DNA of 32,987 bases, from NCBI GenBank assembly GCA_945902215.1, contig CAMDML010000034.1, positions 1-32,987 on the forward strand, in the 5' to 3' direction. Shown piece by piece: positions 8,764 through 18,519 of the stretch. Numbering within the stretch: the stretch's first letter is position 1; every line of letters begins with the position of its first letter. The DNA comes from Klebsiella pneumoniae (GTDB lineage Bacteria > Pseudomonadota > Gammaproteobacteria > Pseudomonadales > Pseudohongiellaceae). A program made the translations under genes and the position numbers. The notes beneath the pieces were generated by a model. That model did no database searches. It worked only from the letters and a program-made list of their open reading frames with translations, and was not told the origin of the DNA.

Positions 8764-10857
8764 ATGACTGCTGATTTATCCCTCTACAGAAACATTGGTA
8801 TTTTCGCCCACGTGGATGCCGGAAAAACCACCACTACGGAACGCATCCTTAAACTCACCGGCCAAATCCACAAAATCGGTGAGGTTCACGATGGTGAAAC
8901 GACGACCGATTTCATGGTTCAGGAAGCCGAGCGCGGCATCACCATTCAGTCCGCTGCCGTGAGCTGTTTCTGGAAAGGCACCCGTTTGAACGTCATTGAT
9001 ACCCCCGGACACGTCGACTTTACTGTTGAAGTGTATCGCTCGCTGAAAGTCCTCGATGGTGGCATCGGCGTATTTTGTGGTTCTGGTGGCGTTGAGCCGC
9101 AGTCCGAAACCAACTGGCGTTACGCGAACGACTCCAAAGTAGCCCGTTTGATTTTCGTAAACAAATTGGACCGTATTGGGGCCGACTTCCTGAAAGTAAC
9201 AGCCCAAGTGCAAAAAGTATTGGGCGCTAAACCCTTGATCATGACTCTGCCAATCGGCTTTGAAGAGACCTTCGTCGGCGTCGTGGACATCCTGGCTCGT
9301 AAAGCCTACATCTGGGACGAAACCGGCCAACCGGAAAACTACAAAGTCACTGACGTACCAGCCGACATGGCTGATGAAGTAGAACTGTACCGCGCCCAGC
9401 TGATCGAAACTGCCGTCGAAGTCGATGACGAATCATTGATGAAGTTCCTGGAAGGTGAAGAAATTTCTGAAACAGAAATCAAGCGCTGTATCCGCAAGGG
9501 CACGCGCGAACTGGTTTTCTTCCCGACCTACTGCGGCTCCGCGTTCAAAAACAAGGGCATGCAGCTGTTACTGGACGCGGTTGTTGATTATTTGCCGGCG
9601 CCACATGAAGTCAATCCACAGCCATTGACCGACGAAGAAGGCCATCCAAACGGTAAATTCGCCCTGGTGTCGCCCACTGAACCCTTCCGCGCCCTGGCAT
9701 TCAAGATCATGGATGACCGTTTCGGCGCGCTGACGTTCTGTCGTATCTACTCCGGTGAATTGAACAAGGGTGACACTATCCTGAACTCGTTTACCGGCAA
9801 AACCGACCGCGTCGGCCGTATGGTTGAGATGCAGGCGAATGATCGTAATGAACTGAGCCATGCTGAAGCGGGCGACATTATCGCCATCGTCGGTTTGAAG
9901 AACGTAAAAACCGGGCACACGCTGTGCGACCCGAAACACGAATGTACGCTTGAGGCTATGGTATTCCCCGAGCCGGTAATCTCCATTTCCGTGACGCCAA
10001 AAGACCAAGGCTCCACAGAAAAAATGGGTATTGCCATCGGCAAAATGGTTGCAGAAGATCCGACCTTCCATGTTGAAACCGATATTGATTCCGGTGAGAT
10101 CATCCTGAAAGGGATGGGTGAATTGCACCTGGATATCAAGGTAGACATTCTGAAGCGCACCTACGGCGTTGAATTGATCGTAGGCCAGCCGCAGGTGGCT
10201 TACCGCGAAACCATCACCAAGGAAATCGAAGACAGTTATACCCACAAGAAACAATCCGGTGGTTCGGGCCAATACGGCAGGATTGACTACATCATCCGCC
10301 CAGGCGAGGCCAACTCCGGCTTCAAGTTTATTTCATCGATTGTGGGCGGCAGCGTTCCCAAGGAATTCCATCCTGCCGTTGAGAAAGGCTTCAGGCTGAT
10401 GATGCCAACCGGCCCACTGGCGGGCTTCCCGGTATTGGACGTCGAAGTCGATCTGATCGACGGCGCCTTCCACGCCGTTGACTCCTCGGCCATTGCGTTT
10501 GAAATCGCGGCCAAAGCTGCTTTCCGTCAAACCATGCCGAAAGCCGGACCGCAACTGCTTGAACCGATCATGAAAGTAGACGTTTATAGTCCGGAAGATC
10601 ACGTCGGTGACGTCATCGGTGACCTGAACCGTCGTCGCGGCATGATCCTGGATCAGGAAAAGAACATGACCGGTGTGCGGGTCAAAGCGAACGTGCCGCT
10701 TGCCGACATGTTTGGTTACATCAGCACCCTGCGCACCATGACCTCAGGTCGCGGCCAGTTCTCAATGGAGTTTTCGCACTACTCGGCATGCCCGAACAAT
10801 GTCTCTGAAGCGGTTATCGCGAAAGAGAAAGCAAGGAAAGAGGCTCTCAAAAAATAA
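8764..10857 (+). CDS. fusA: Elongation factor G, second (EF-G2-like) type
   Basis: This GTPase translocates tRNA and mRNA on the ribosome. The 697-residue product shows G1 AHVDAGKT (15-22), G3 DTPGH (79-83) and G4 NKLD (133-136), followed by domains II-V to the normal length. The start at 8764 is chosen because the protein then opens [20 protein letters not shown] like its relatives; an upstream in-frame ATG at 8635 would add an unlikely 43-residue tail. The sequence ([34 protein letters not shown]) is closer to the second EF-G of Vibrio/Alteromonas-type bacteria than to the str-operon copy. The context agrees, since rpsL, rpsG and tuf are absent. A canonical fusA probably exists elsewhere in the genome. 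Codon usage is visibly less GC-rich than in the genes to the right. Confidence 0.95.
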   Translation: MTADLSLYRNIGIFAHVDAGKTTTTERILKLTGQIHKIGEVHDGETTTDFMVQEAERGITIQSAAVSCFWKGTRLNVIDTPGHVDFTVEVYRSLKVLDGGIGVFCGSGGVEPQSETNWRYANDSKVARLIFVNKLDRIGADFLKVTAQVQKVLGAKPLIMTLPIGFEETFVGVVDILARKAYIWDETGQPENYKVTDVPADMADEVELYRAQLIETAVEVDDESLMKFLEGEEISETEIKRCIRKGTRELVFFPTYCGSAFKNKGMQLLLDAVVDYLPAPHEVNPQPLTDEEGHPNGKFALVSPTEPFRALAFKIMDDRFGALTFCRIYSGELNKGDTILNSFTGKTDRVGRMVEMQANDRNELSHAEAGDIIAIVGLKNVKTGHTLCDPKHECTLEAMVFPEPVISISVTPKDQGSTEKMGIAIGKMVAEDPTFHVETDIDSGEIILKGMGELHLDIKVDILKRTYGVELIVGQPQVAYRETITKEIEDSYTHKKQSGGSGQYGRIDYIIRPGEANSGFKFISSIVGGSVPKEFHPAVEKGFRLMMPTGPLAGFPVLDVEVDLIDGAFHAVDSSAIAFEIAAKAAFRQTMPKAGPQLLEPIMKVDVYSPEDHVGDVIGDLNRRRGMILDQEKNMTGVRVKANVPLADMFGYISTLRTMTSGRGQFSMEFSHYSACPNNVSEAVIAKEKARKEALKK

Positions 10858-10881
10858 ACCTGAGCTGGCAAGACGAAACTG

Positions 10882-11970
10882 ATGGGGAAATCCAGGACGT
10901 TTACTGACTTGCCGCCGCTAGTGGCGACCACACTGTTGTGGTTGTCACTGCTGCTCACTCCTGCGGCTGTCACTGCTGCCACTTACGATGTCCAGAGTCT
11001 GGGCGTCCCCCGCTTCGTCTCTACCAACTACATTGACGTTGCAAAGATTTTCGCAATATCGAAATTTCGCTCGGCCTCAGGCCACAATTATTCGGATGAT
11101 TTTGAATACTGCAGTTCCATGAAGCATTACTTCATGTATCCGAATGCTACTGCGGTTATCCAAGCCCTGGTCGCCGGCACCATTACCCGCATATTCGCCG
11201 AATGGGCTGGCACCCAAGTGCAAATCACTTCCGCAGTGCAGCCTGCTTTCACCTTCATTCTCTTTCATGTGGCCTTGGCCCACCCGCTGATTGTTGGCGA
11301 TTACGTACAAGAGGGCCAAGTGCTGGGGACGCATATTGGCATGCAGACTTTTTCGGATATTGCCGTTGGCGTGAACGTGCCGGGCGGATATCGGCTGGTG
11401 TCCTATTTTGAAACGCTGACAGATGCGGGTTTGGCACCGTTCAAAGCGCGCGGCATCGCCGATATTGCGCAATTGATCATACCCAAGGCGGAACGCGATG
11501 CGGTTCCCTTCCAATGCAATGGTGAAACCTTCACCAAGGTCACGACCCAGGCCGATTCCGAGTTTGTCAGTCTGAATGGCAGCATGCCGCCAACTGCTGT
11601 CGTCAGTGTGATCGGGCCCGTGGAACAACAGCGCATCTCTGCTTCGGTGTCTCCACCCGACAATGTTTACGCCCTGATTGGCAGCTTGTTCATTGCTGCG
11701 GTATTTCCGGCCGACCGCGGCGGCAATATCTATTTTCTGCAAAGTTCGGGAGCTTGGGCGCCATTCACCAGTTGTAATGATGCCCGCGCCTACCAGCAAG
11801 GGCAGCTATTCACCAACATGGGAGCTATCATCCTTGGCACACCCACAGACCTGAGACGCTATCAGGGTGTGTCTTTGTATGCCGGCTACGGCATTGGCTC
11901 CACTTGGGTGACTACCTGCAACAACATGTTTCTCAACAAAAGCTTCACCAAGTTGTATACGCTGCCATAA
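10882..11970 (+). CDS. Exported protein with degenerate M23-peptidase-like fold
   Basis: The 362-residue product has a signal peptide (cleavage near AVTAA, about residue 34). Residues about 65-190 follow the pattern of LytM/M23 peptidases: an H-x3-D pair (SGHNYSDD), a beta-hairpin with VAGTITRI, a FILFHVAL strand, then GDYVQEGQVLG. Where M23 enzymes have the HxH zinc/catalytic motif, this protein reads FSDIAV, so it is probably not a classical zinc peptidase. The C-terminal 150 residues match nothing I recognise. It follows EF-G by 24 bp without a clear ribosome binding site and precedes the metallo-hydrolase by 39 bp. The M23 link is pattern-based inference; confidence that it is a real exported protein is high. 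Confidence 0.75.
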   Translation: MGKSRTFTDLPPLVATTLLWLSLLLTPAAVTAATYDVQSLGVPRFVSTNYIDVAKIFAISKFRSASGHNYSDDFEYCSSMKHYFMYPNATAVIQALVAGTITRIFAEWAGTQVQITSAVQPAFTFILFHVALAHPLIVGDYVQEGQVLGTHIGMQTFSDIAVGVNVPGGYRLVSYFETLTDAGLAPFKARGIADIAQLIIPKAERDAVPFQCNGETFTKVTTQADSEFVSLNGSMPPTAVVSVIGPVEQQRISASVSPPDNVYALIGSLFIAAVFPADRGGNIYFLQSSGAWAPFTSCNDARAYQQGQLFTNMGAIILGTPTDLRRYQGVSLYAGYGIGSTWVTTCNNMFLNKSFTKLYTLP

Positions 11971-12009
11971 CCTGATCTAAAACCATAAAAATTTCGAGGG
12001 GAGCACACC

Positions 12010-13548
12010 ATGGTCATCCAAAGAACGGTCATACAAAAAATGGGCAAGCAAATAATCAGTCCAATTTTATTGGCACTGGGCCTGATGTCATCCAGCGTGT
12101 GGGCACAAAATGCCGCTGCTGTCATCGCCGAGGCGGCACGCACCATGGGTGTCGAGGGGCTTGATTCGATCACTTATTACGGCGCCGGCACCAGCTTTGC
12201 GCTGGGACAAACAGCAAGCGTGAATGGCCTGCCGCCGCCGCGCAGCAATCTGAGCGATTACCGCCGCACGCTGGATTTTGTCCAACCTGCGGCGACGACT
12301 TCCGCGTACACTTTTGCGGCACCAGTTACTGGCGGCCCCGCCAGGTTGGGTGTATTCAATGAGCTTGCCAATGCGGGCTCTGCCAACAACTGGGCACTGC
12401 AGATGGAGGTGTGGCTGAGTCCGTGGGGGTTTCTGAAAGGGGCCGCGACGCACAATGCTACTGTAGAGACGCAAACAGCCAACAACCGCACGCTGCAAGT
12501 AGTGAGCTGGGAGTCAGCGCTCAAATCTCCCGCCGGCGTGGCTTATAAGCTGGTGGGGTATATCAATGATCAACAACTCGTCGAGCGCGTGGAAACCTGG
12601 CTCGAAAATCCGATCTATGGCGACATGCTCGTGCAGGCCAATTACACGCAGTACCGGCGCAATCATGAGGGCTTGATGTATCCAGGCATGGTGATTGAAA
12701 GCCGCGGCGGTAATGCGCTATATCCAATCCAGATTTTTGGCGCGCAAGGTAATCCCCCGCAACTGGCGCAATATCTGCAACCCATCCAGTTGCCGGACAG
12801 CACCGCGGCTCCTGCTACAGCATCAGCAGCACCAGCGCCTGCAGCACCACAAGCACCTCCTCAAGCACCCCCGCCAGCCAAGGCAGAGCAACTGGCAGAA
12901 GGGGTTTATCGTATTACCGGCGGCTATGTAGCAGTGGCTGTGGAATTCAGCGACCACATCCTGCTGTTTGAAGCCGCCGGCCAGAATGAAACCCGGGCGC
13001 AGGCGGTGATGGCGGAAGCCAAGCGGGTAATTCCGAACAAACCCATCCGCTATGCCGTGTTGTCGCATCACCATTTCGATCACACCAGTGGCTTGTCGGC
13101 GGTGGTGGCCGAAGGCGCCACGATTGTTGCGCATGAAATGGACAAGGAATTTTTTGAGCGCGCGCTGGGCGCACCCCGTACCTTAAAGCCCGATGCGATT
13201 TCCGTGTCAGGCAAAACCGCTTTGATTGAAGGTGTGGGCGAGAAGCGGGTGTTTGCCGACGCCATGCATACCGCCGAGCTTTATCACATTCAGGGCTTGC
13301 CGCATGCGGAAGACATGCTGGTGATGTATCTGCCCAAGGAGAAGATTGTTGTCTACGCCGATATGTATAACGTTCCCGCCGCGAACAATCCGGTACCAAA
13401 CCCGCCGGTGGTCGGTACGGTAGTGATGATGGACAATCTCGCCAGGCTGCAACTGGATTTCGATACGCTGGTTTCCGTGCATGCCCCCAATCCGGATATG
13501 CCGATCACCAAAGCCTCGGTGCTGGCTTCGCTGGGGCGCAGCGAGTAG
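12010..13548 (+). CDS. Exported MBL-fold metallo-hydrolase with extra N-terminal domain
   Basis: The 512-residue product has a signal peptide (cleavage near VWAQ, about residue 35). A 230-residue N-terminal domain that I do not recognise follows, then an Ala/Pro linker (about 268-296), then a metallo-beta-lactamase fold. The zinc motif HxHxDH is intact (HHHFDH, 353-358), and a later ADMY aspartate and VSVHAP histidine fit the remaining ligands. It is probably a periplasmic hydrolase of unknown substrate. The start is supported by GAGGGGAG seven bases before the ATG; a second Met at residue 11 is possible. It converges with the minus-strand catabolic operon, whose last stop is only 21 bp away with no obvious terminator between. 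Confidence 0.88.
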   Translation: MVIQRTVIQKMGKQIISPILLALGLMSSSVWAQNAAAVIAEAARTMGVEGLDSITYYGAGTSFALGQTASVNGLPPPRSNLSDYRRTLDFVQPAATTSAYTFAAPVTGGPARLGVFNELANAGSANNWALQMEVWLSPWGFLKGAATHNATVETQTANNRTLQVVSWESALKSPAGVAYKLVGYINDQQLVERVETWLENPIYGDMLVQANYTQYRRNHEGLMYPGMVIESRGGNALYPIQIFGAQGNPPQLAQYLQPIQLPDSTAAPATASAAPAPAAPQAPPQAPPPAKAEQLAEGVYRITGGYVAVAVEFSDHILLFEAAGQNETRAQAVMAEAKRVIPNKPIRYAVLSHHHFDHTSGLSAVVAEGATIVAHEMDKEFFERALGAPRTLKPDAISVSGKTALIEGVGEKRVFADAMHTAELYHIQGLPHAEDMLVMYLPKEKIVVYADMYNVPAANNPVPNPPVVGTVVMMDNLARLQLDFDTLVSVHAPNPDMPITKASVLASLGRSE

Positions 13549-13569
13549 CTGCGCGCAACCAAACTCTAG

Positions 13570-15183
13570 TTATTCGATGCCATGTTGGCGCAAAAGCCAG
13601 GCACCATCCGCGCAAAGGCCGCACTGGTCACCGACCAACTGCGCTTTTGCTGCGGCATCCTCCTTGAGTTGCCACTGTAACCACGCCAGCGGACCGGCGG
13701 CAAAAGGCCCGCCCTGCGGCATGGCATACGTGGCGCCGTGGCCGACGTCCATGTTGGCGTTCAGGGCCGGGACCTGACCCTGCAGCAGATCCTGCCAGTC
13801 CTGTTCAGCATTTACGTAGGCAATGTCGCTTTCACCGCCGATGAAATAGGCGATCGGCGCATGCAGTGTCTGCAACTGTGCGCGCGTGATACCGAAGCGT
13901 GCGTTGTACTGATCCCCGTCGGGAAAGATGCCGCTGTTGAGTATCACTGTGGTCGTCACCCGTGGATCGGTGGACACTGTCATCGCCTGCATACCACCGC
14001 AGCTATGTCCCATCACCGCCACATGTTCAACATCAACATAGCCCTGCCATGCGCTGCCTGCGCGTGCCTGCTCCGCGCCGAGCCAGTCAAGCCCGTCGAG
14101 TAATTGGCTTGATTGCGTTTCAAACGCCGGCCAGGCCGCGGGGTCGGCCGGGCGCTCCGCACGTGGCGGAGGCGAAGCGCGATAGGGGCCCACCGCCACC
14201 ACGATGAAACCGTGAGAGGCAACCTGTGCCAGAAACTCGCGGTAACCATAACTGCTGTTGATGCAACTGCCATTGCCCCACAGCACCACCGGGTACGTGC
14301 CCAGCAGCGTCTCGGGCCGGTAGATAGTATGCGTGGGCAAGGCAGGATCACTGTAGGCGATGGCTGGCTCAGGGCCGGTGCCGGAAGGATCAGGGGCTTG
14401 GGTCAACACCACCGTCACGCGCCGACTCTGCCAATCATCGATGCCGTCCGCTTCAGAGGTGCCATCGATCCAGTCGATCTGCGTCTCCAACTGCAAGCCG
14501 GCGCCCTGCAGCAACTTGGCCACTTCTTCTGCGCGCCGCTGCCCAATGCTTGCGCTTTCTTGCAGCAAGCTGCCGTCACTGAGTCGGTGTGCGCCGCGCA
14601 CGCCGGTCACCTGCAACTTGGTGGCTTGAACCTTGGCGGCGAGATCGAGCAAGTTTACGAGCGCGCCAGGGTGACGGAACGACACGCCCTTGTCGAAATC
14701 GAAATAGAGCGGCACGCGTTGCTCGCCAGTTGGCGGTGGGGGCGGCGTGACTGGCGCGCCCGGCGCCGGGTCGAACGCAAGGCGACCGCTGCTCGGCCCC
14801 GGCGGGCGCGGGTTGAAGTCAATCTGATAACGCGCATCGGCCGGCAGCATGGTGTTGCAGTTGGCGTCGAGCTCCGGCATCACCGACAGCCGCACCTGCT
14901 CCAACACGATGCCACCGCAAATGGCCGGCTTTTCACTGACGATGCCTTCTACCAACACCTGGTGTCCAAGCAAGGGCGGTTGCACTTCGGCACTGACATC
15001 GCTCTGGATGGTCAGGTAATACGTGTCGCCCTGATACTCGCTGATCCAGCACGGCACCGAGCGGGTGTCGCGCACGATCGGGCAACTGACGAAACTCAGG
15101 CGTTCGCCAGCCGGTGGCGCCGCCAATGCGCTCATGCTGAACGTGAAAACAACAGGAACCAGCAAGCGAGTCGGTGTCAGCAT
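13570..15183 (-). CDS. Exported OmpA-like / alpha-beta hydrolase fusion
   Basis: The start at 15183 overlaps the cytochrome stop by one base (TGATG) and opens with a good signal peptide (MLTPTRLLVP..., cleavage near residue 20); the frame continues 61 codons further up but that part reads as antisense. The 537-residue product has a beta-rich N-terminal part, a Pro-rich linker, then an OmpA-like segment (about 170-290: LYFDFDKG, RRAEEVAKLL, SRRVTVVL), and an alpha/beta hydrolase (about 300-537). The nucleophile elbow is GHSCGG with Ser394; the acid is probably the Asp in GGESDIAY and the base the His in DVGHGATY, so the triad looks complete. It resembles cutinase/PET-hydrolase-type esterases. 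An esterase held at the cell envelope is the likely role. It is the last gene of the long operon. Confidence 0.82.
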   Translation of the reverse strand: MLTPTRLLVPVVFTFSMSALAAPPAGERLSFVSCPIVRDTRSVPCWISEYQGDTYYLTIQSDVSAEVQPPLLGHQVLVEGIVSEKPAICGGIVLEQVRLSVMPELDANCNTMLPADARYQIDFNPRPPGPSSGRLAFDPAPGAPVTPPPPPTGEQRVPLYFDFDKGVSFRHPGALVNLLDLAAKVQATKLQVTGVRGAHRLSDGSLLQESASIGQRRAEEVAKLLQGAGLQLETQIDWIDGTSEADGIDDWQSRRVTVVLTQAPDPSGTGPEPAIAYSDPALPTHTIYRPETLLGTYPVVLWGNGSCINSSYGYREFLAQVASHGFIVVAVGPYRASPPPRAERPADPAAWPAFETQSSQLLDGLDWLGAEQARAGSAWQGYVDVEHVAVMGHSCGGMQAMTVSTDPRVTTTVILNSGIFPDGDQYNARFGITRAQLQTLHAPIAYFIGGESDIAYVNAEQDWQDLLQGQVPALNANMDVGHGATYAMPQGGPFAAGPLAWLQWQLKEDAAAKAQLVGDQCGLCADGAWLLRQHGIE

Positions 15184-16739
15184 CACAGTACACTCAGGAA
15201 ATTGACGAGGTCCGCTTTTTCTTGCTCGGTATAGCGGATGTTGAAGCGGCGGTCGTAGAAATCGACCAACTCGCGCAATGTGGCAGCCGAGCCATTGACG
15301 AAGTACGGCGCGCGCGCGGCCAGGCCACGGAACTGCTGGATGACGATGGCGCCGATGTCCTCGCACTTGCCCGAGATCAGCGCGCGACCCGGGTCTTGCG
15401 TGTAGATCGTGCGGCCGAGGAAAGGGTGCGGCGGCAACTGGGCATTGCAGGTGAGCTTGAAGAGTGGCATCTCTGGGAGATCAGCGGCCCACGGACTTTC
15501 CGCCGGTTCCAGCGCCCACGGTGCGTTGGTGGTGCCGAGATCCATCCAGCCGTTGGCGGTGTCCATGCCGGTCATGTGCATGCCATGGCAGGTGGCGCAG
15601 GTGCGCTTGATCGGGTTACCGAGACCAACGCTGTTGATGTGCATCGCGTCCTTGATCCAGAACGTGCGGTAGAAAAATGCATCGTGGCCACGCGCGACCG
15701 ACTCCCGAAACGCGTTGCGTGCTGTTTGCTCGGCATTGGCGCCATCCGGCAGATCCTGCCAGTGCTCCTCGATTGGGAACACATAGTTCGACGTGTTGTT
15801 GCCGAGCAGCCCGTCGCGGCCGTTCGCCATGGCTTGGGGGCCGAGGCCACTGGGGCCGCCTGCTTCATTCAGCGCACCGGCACCCGTAGACCAGCTCTGC
15901 GCACCGTACAGTTGCAGTTCAAAAGCCTGAATGCGTGCGAGTTGCTCAGGCGTCAATGGCGTGGCAACTTCCAGGTGCCCATGCGCGGCAGAAGTGGCCT
16001 GCGTCTTCAGCGTGATTTCGCGCGCATCCGCCATCATGTTCATGTTCACCGGCAAACCAGTCTCGGGATCGACAGCGGCCAGCATGCCCGTCTTGCCGAT
16101 GAACGGCGTTACGCCGAACTTGGCAGCGCTGACGTAGCGCAAGTTGATGGCTGGACGCGGCCGGCGATAGACCGACACTTCATGGCGCTCGCCTTCCACG
16201 CCGTAGACTGGATGCGTGTTGCAGGCGGTGGGATCGCGCACGACTTCAATTGAGAATTCCGGGCGGATCACGTTGCCGGCCACATCGCGCGGCGGCCACG
16301 GCAGGGCCACGCGGATCAAGCCGCGCTCGAGCAGCAGCGAATGCGAGGCACTCTCTCCTGCCGGCAAGTGCGGGCAGTTGCTGCCGTCGATGGCTGCGAA
16401 CAGCGGATCTCTACCCTCCGTTTCCTGCCAACGGCGCTGGATCGTGCTGAGAGACAGCGACATGGCATCGGCAGGTTGGTGACAGGTGACGCAGCCGCGG
16501 CCATTGCTGCCGAGTGCTTCAAAAAACGGATGCCCGTCGGTGCCAAGCTCGCCTTCGGTATTCACCAAGCCGAAGCGACCCCAAGCGTTGCCGTAATCGA
16601 CGAACGCCGGCAGCGGTCTGTCATCACCGGGCGCCCACCAGGGGCGTGCGGGTTCTTCCACCGGTAGCACCGGTTGCGCCAACGCGGCAACACTGCCGAG
16701 CAGCAAGGGGACAAAGACATGGATCAATCGGGTGTTCAT
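15183..16739 (-). CDS. Di-heme cytochrome c (peroxidase/RoxA-like)
   Basis: The 518-residue product has a signal peptide (cleavage near ALAQ, about residue 22) and two heme c motifs, CVTCH (83-87) and CATCH (381-385). The C-terminal stretch ARAPYFVNGSAATL...LVDFYDRRFNIRYTEQEK is typical of di-heme cytochrome c peroxidase and RoxA-like oxygenase families. It is probably periplasmic, oxidising a partner or substrate with peroxide or oxygen; which of these is not decided by the sequence. An AAAGGAGG ribosome binding site precedes a double ATG; I chose the second (16739), since 16742 would leave only one base of spacing. Its stop overlaps the hydrolase start by one base, so the two are probably made together. 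Confidence 0.85.
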   Translation of the reverse strand: MNTRLIHVFVPLLLGSVAALAQPVLPVEEPARPWWAPGDDRPLPAFVDYGNAWGRFGLVNTEGELGTDGHPFFEALGSNGRGCVTCHQPADAMSLSLSTIQRRWQETEGRDPLFAAIDGSNCPHLPAGESASHSLLLERGLIRVALPWPPRDVAGNVIRPEFSIEVVRDPTACNTHPVYGVEGERHEVSVYRRPRPAINLRYVSAAKFGVTPFIGKTGMLAAVDPETGLPVNMNMMADAREITLKTQATSAAHGHLEVATPLTPEQLARIQAFELQLYGAQSWSTGAGALNEAGGPSGLGPQAMANGRDGLLGNNTSNYVFPIEEHWQDLPDGANAEQTARNAFRESVARGHDAFFYRTFWIKDAMHINSVGLGNPIKRTCATCHGMHMTGMDTANGWMDLGTTNAPWALEPAESPWAADLPEMPLFKLTCNAQLPPHPFLGRTIYTQDPGRALISGKCEDIGAIVIQQFRGLAARAPYFVNGSAATLRELVDFYDRRFNIRYTEQEKADLVNFLSVL

Positions 16740-16776
16740 CATTCCTCCTTTAATTTGGCCAGTGTAGCGCGAGCGC

Positions 16777-17317
16777 TCAACGGTGACGGTCGAACCAGGC
16801 AAAAATATCTGGCCATACTTGCGGCACCATGCCGCCGTGATCGCCGTCCACTTCCAGGTATTCAAAGTTGAAATCCTGTTCGCGCAGGTAAGTTGCCATG
16901 GCGCGACTGCCTTCCAGGGACGGCGTGGCGCCGCGACCCTCGGTCATCAGGATCGGCATAGGCTTGATGCGATCGAATGCATAGGTAGCCTTGTCAACAA
17001 AGGGGCCAGACATCGGCGCGAGCGCGCGCCAGCGTTCCGGGTAGCGCGGCGACCTCATCCTGGCCAAACACCGCCGGCAGACGCAGGGGGTTGCCATAGG
17101 CGCCAAGGGGTGTATGCCCGAGCGGCGCACGTGTGCCATCCCAGCTGGTGGGCACGTAGTAACGCAGCGGCATGCGCTCTTGCGTGGGCGCGAATTCGTA
17201 GTCGATGTGCTGGCTGCCTGTAAGTGGCGTAGTAGTCTGACCACCCACGAGTTGCCACGGAGGGAGAGCCATGCCGAATGCCAAGCCCTTTACGAGTTGT
17301 CGTCGTTGCATACTCAT
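16777..17317 (-). pseudogene. Decayed Tat-exported alpha/beta hydrolase
   Basis: The start (17317) overlaps the CoA-transferase stop by 4 bp and gives a signal with QRRQLVKG. The first frame reads IDYEFAPTQERMPLRYYVP then SWDGTRA, as in the intact esterase at 29539-30375, but jumps straight to PLGHTPLGAYGNP. About 40 residues carrying the LFLHGGG oxyanion loop are missing. Near 17045-17060 the frame shifts and the text resumes with ERWRALAPMSGPF, skipping the region with the nucleophile elbow; the rest (GDHGGMVPQVWPDIFAWFDRHR) is the normal esterase end with its histidine. Two internal deletions and a frame change remove the catalytic serine, so it cannot be an active hydrolase. Only an assembly error could rescue it, and that would have to hide two deletions. 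Confidence 0.85.
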
Positions 17318-18519
17318 CTTCTTTGCTGTGGTTGCAGTAAAGCCTCTATCGCTTCCGGCCCGTAGCCGAGCCAGCGCAGGATCTCCTCATTGTGTTCACC
17401 GAGCCGCGGCGGCGGATCGCTGACACCGGGGCCGTCGTGTTCCATGCTGAAGCCGGCGTTGACGACATGCACGTCTTCACGCAGCGGCAAGCCCGGCACA
17501 GTCAACGGCAGCACGGCATTGCGTGTCGCGAGATGTGGTAGCGACACCGCTTCGCCCACATTGCGCACCATGCCACACGGAATGCCGGCCGCACTCATGT
17601 GCGCTTCCCATTCGGCAGCATCACGCTGCGCCAGCTCGTTGCCGACTTCACGCATCATCGCACCAGCGTTTGCGCGCCGCTGGTCCGGGTCGCAGAAGCG
17701 CGCGTCGCTGAGCCAGTCTTCGCGACCGAGCAATTTGGCGAGCACGACAAACTGATGCTGCTGTACAACCCCAAGCGAAATCTGGCGCCCGTCACGCGCC
17801 GTGAACAAGGCCGACGTCGGCTGCCCACTGTAGCCGACGTTGCCGGTGCGGGTCAGGGCCTTGCCGGTGACGAGATAAGGCACCACTGCCGAGGTCATGA
17901 ACGCGAGCGTAGCATCGAACATGGCCACATCGATGAAATCGCCGCCGCCCCCGCGTTGGCGCCGCAGCAAGGCCGCCAATATGGCGAACGCCGCGGTTTG
18001 TCCGGTCAGCGTGTCCACCACCGGGAAGCCCACGCGCAGCGGTGGGCCATCGTGCTCGCCACCGAGGCTCATCATGCCGCTGGTGGCCTGCACGATGTTG
18101 TCGATAGCCGGCCAATCGCGCAGCGGACCGGACTGGCCGTAGCCGGACACCGAACAGTAGATGATGTCGGGTTGCAGCTGGCGCACAGCGTCCAGCCCCA
18201 GTCCCAGGCGCGCCATCACGCCGGGCCGGAAATTCTCGAGCAATACATCGCTCTGTGCGACGATCTTGCGGGCCACCTCAAGCTGCGCGGGATTCTTGAG
18301 ATCAAGCACGATGGATTTCTTGCCGACATTGGCGGCGATGAAGGCTGGTGCCATGCCGTCATAGCGGCGGTCGCCACCGTAGTCGCGCATCGGGTCGCCA
18401 CGACCTGGTGGCTCGATCTTGATGACTTCGGCGCCAAGCAGGCGCAACAGATAGGACGCATAGGGGCCGGCCATCACATGGCTGAAATCGGCGACCCGGA
18501 TTCCGGAGAGCGGTTGCAT
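17314..18519 (-). CDS. CaiB/BaiF family (class III) CoA-transferase
   Basis: The enzyme moves CoA from one acyl-CoA to a free acid in the cytoplasm. The 401-residue product has the family start (LSGIRVADFSHVMAGPYA), the SGYGQSGPL loop (125-133) and Asp169 in FPVVDTLTG, the position of the catalytic aspartate in formyl-CoA transferase and CaiB. The glycine-rich loop is RGGGGD. The length is normal. The start directly abuts the TRAP binding-protein stop, and its own stop overlaps the decayed esterase. Together with the TRAP genes it suggests CoA activation of the imported acid; the substrate cannot be read from sequence. Confidence 0.92.
   Translation of the reverse strand: MQPLSGIRVADFSHVMAGPYASYLLRLLGAEVIKIEPPGRGDPMRDYGGDRRYDGMAPAFIAANVGKKSIVLDLKNPAQLEVARKIVAQSDVLLENFRPGVMARLGLGLDAVRQLQPDIIYCSVSGYGQSGPLRDWPAIDNIVQATSGMMSLGGEHDGPPLRVGFPVVDTLTGQTAAFAILAALLRRQRGGGGDFIDVAMFDATLAFMTSAVVPYLVTGKALTRTGNVGYSGQPTSALFTARDGRQISLGVVQQHQFVVLAKLLGREDWLSDARFCDPDQRRANAGAMMREVGNELAQRDAAEWEAHMSAAGIPCGMVRNVGEAVSLPHLATRNAVLPLTVPGLPLREDVHVVNAGFSMEHDGPGVSDPPPRLGEHNEEILRWLGYGPEAIEALLQPQQRR

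Noticed and set aside
15184-15366. 61-codon extension of the OmpA-like hydrolase
   Set aside because: It overlaps the cytochrome C-terminus and is Arg-rich, while the start at 15183 has a clear signal peptide and the TGATG coupling.
14113-16253. Two plus-strand open frames of 373 and 359 residues
   Set aside because: Antisense to the OmpA-like hydrolase and the di-heme cytochrome; no recognisable motif and no ribosome binding site.
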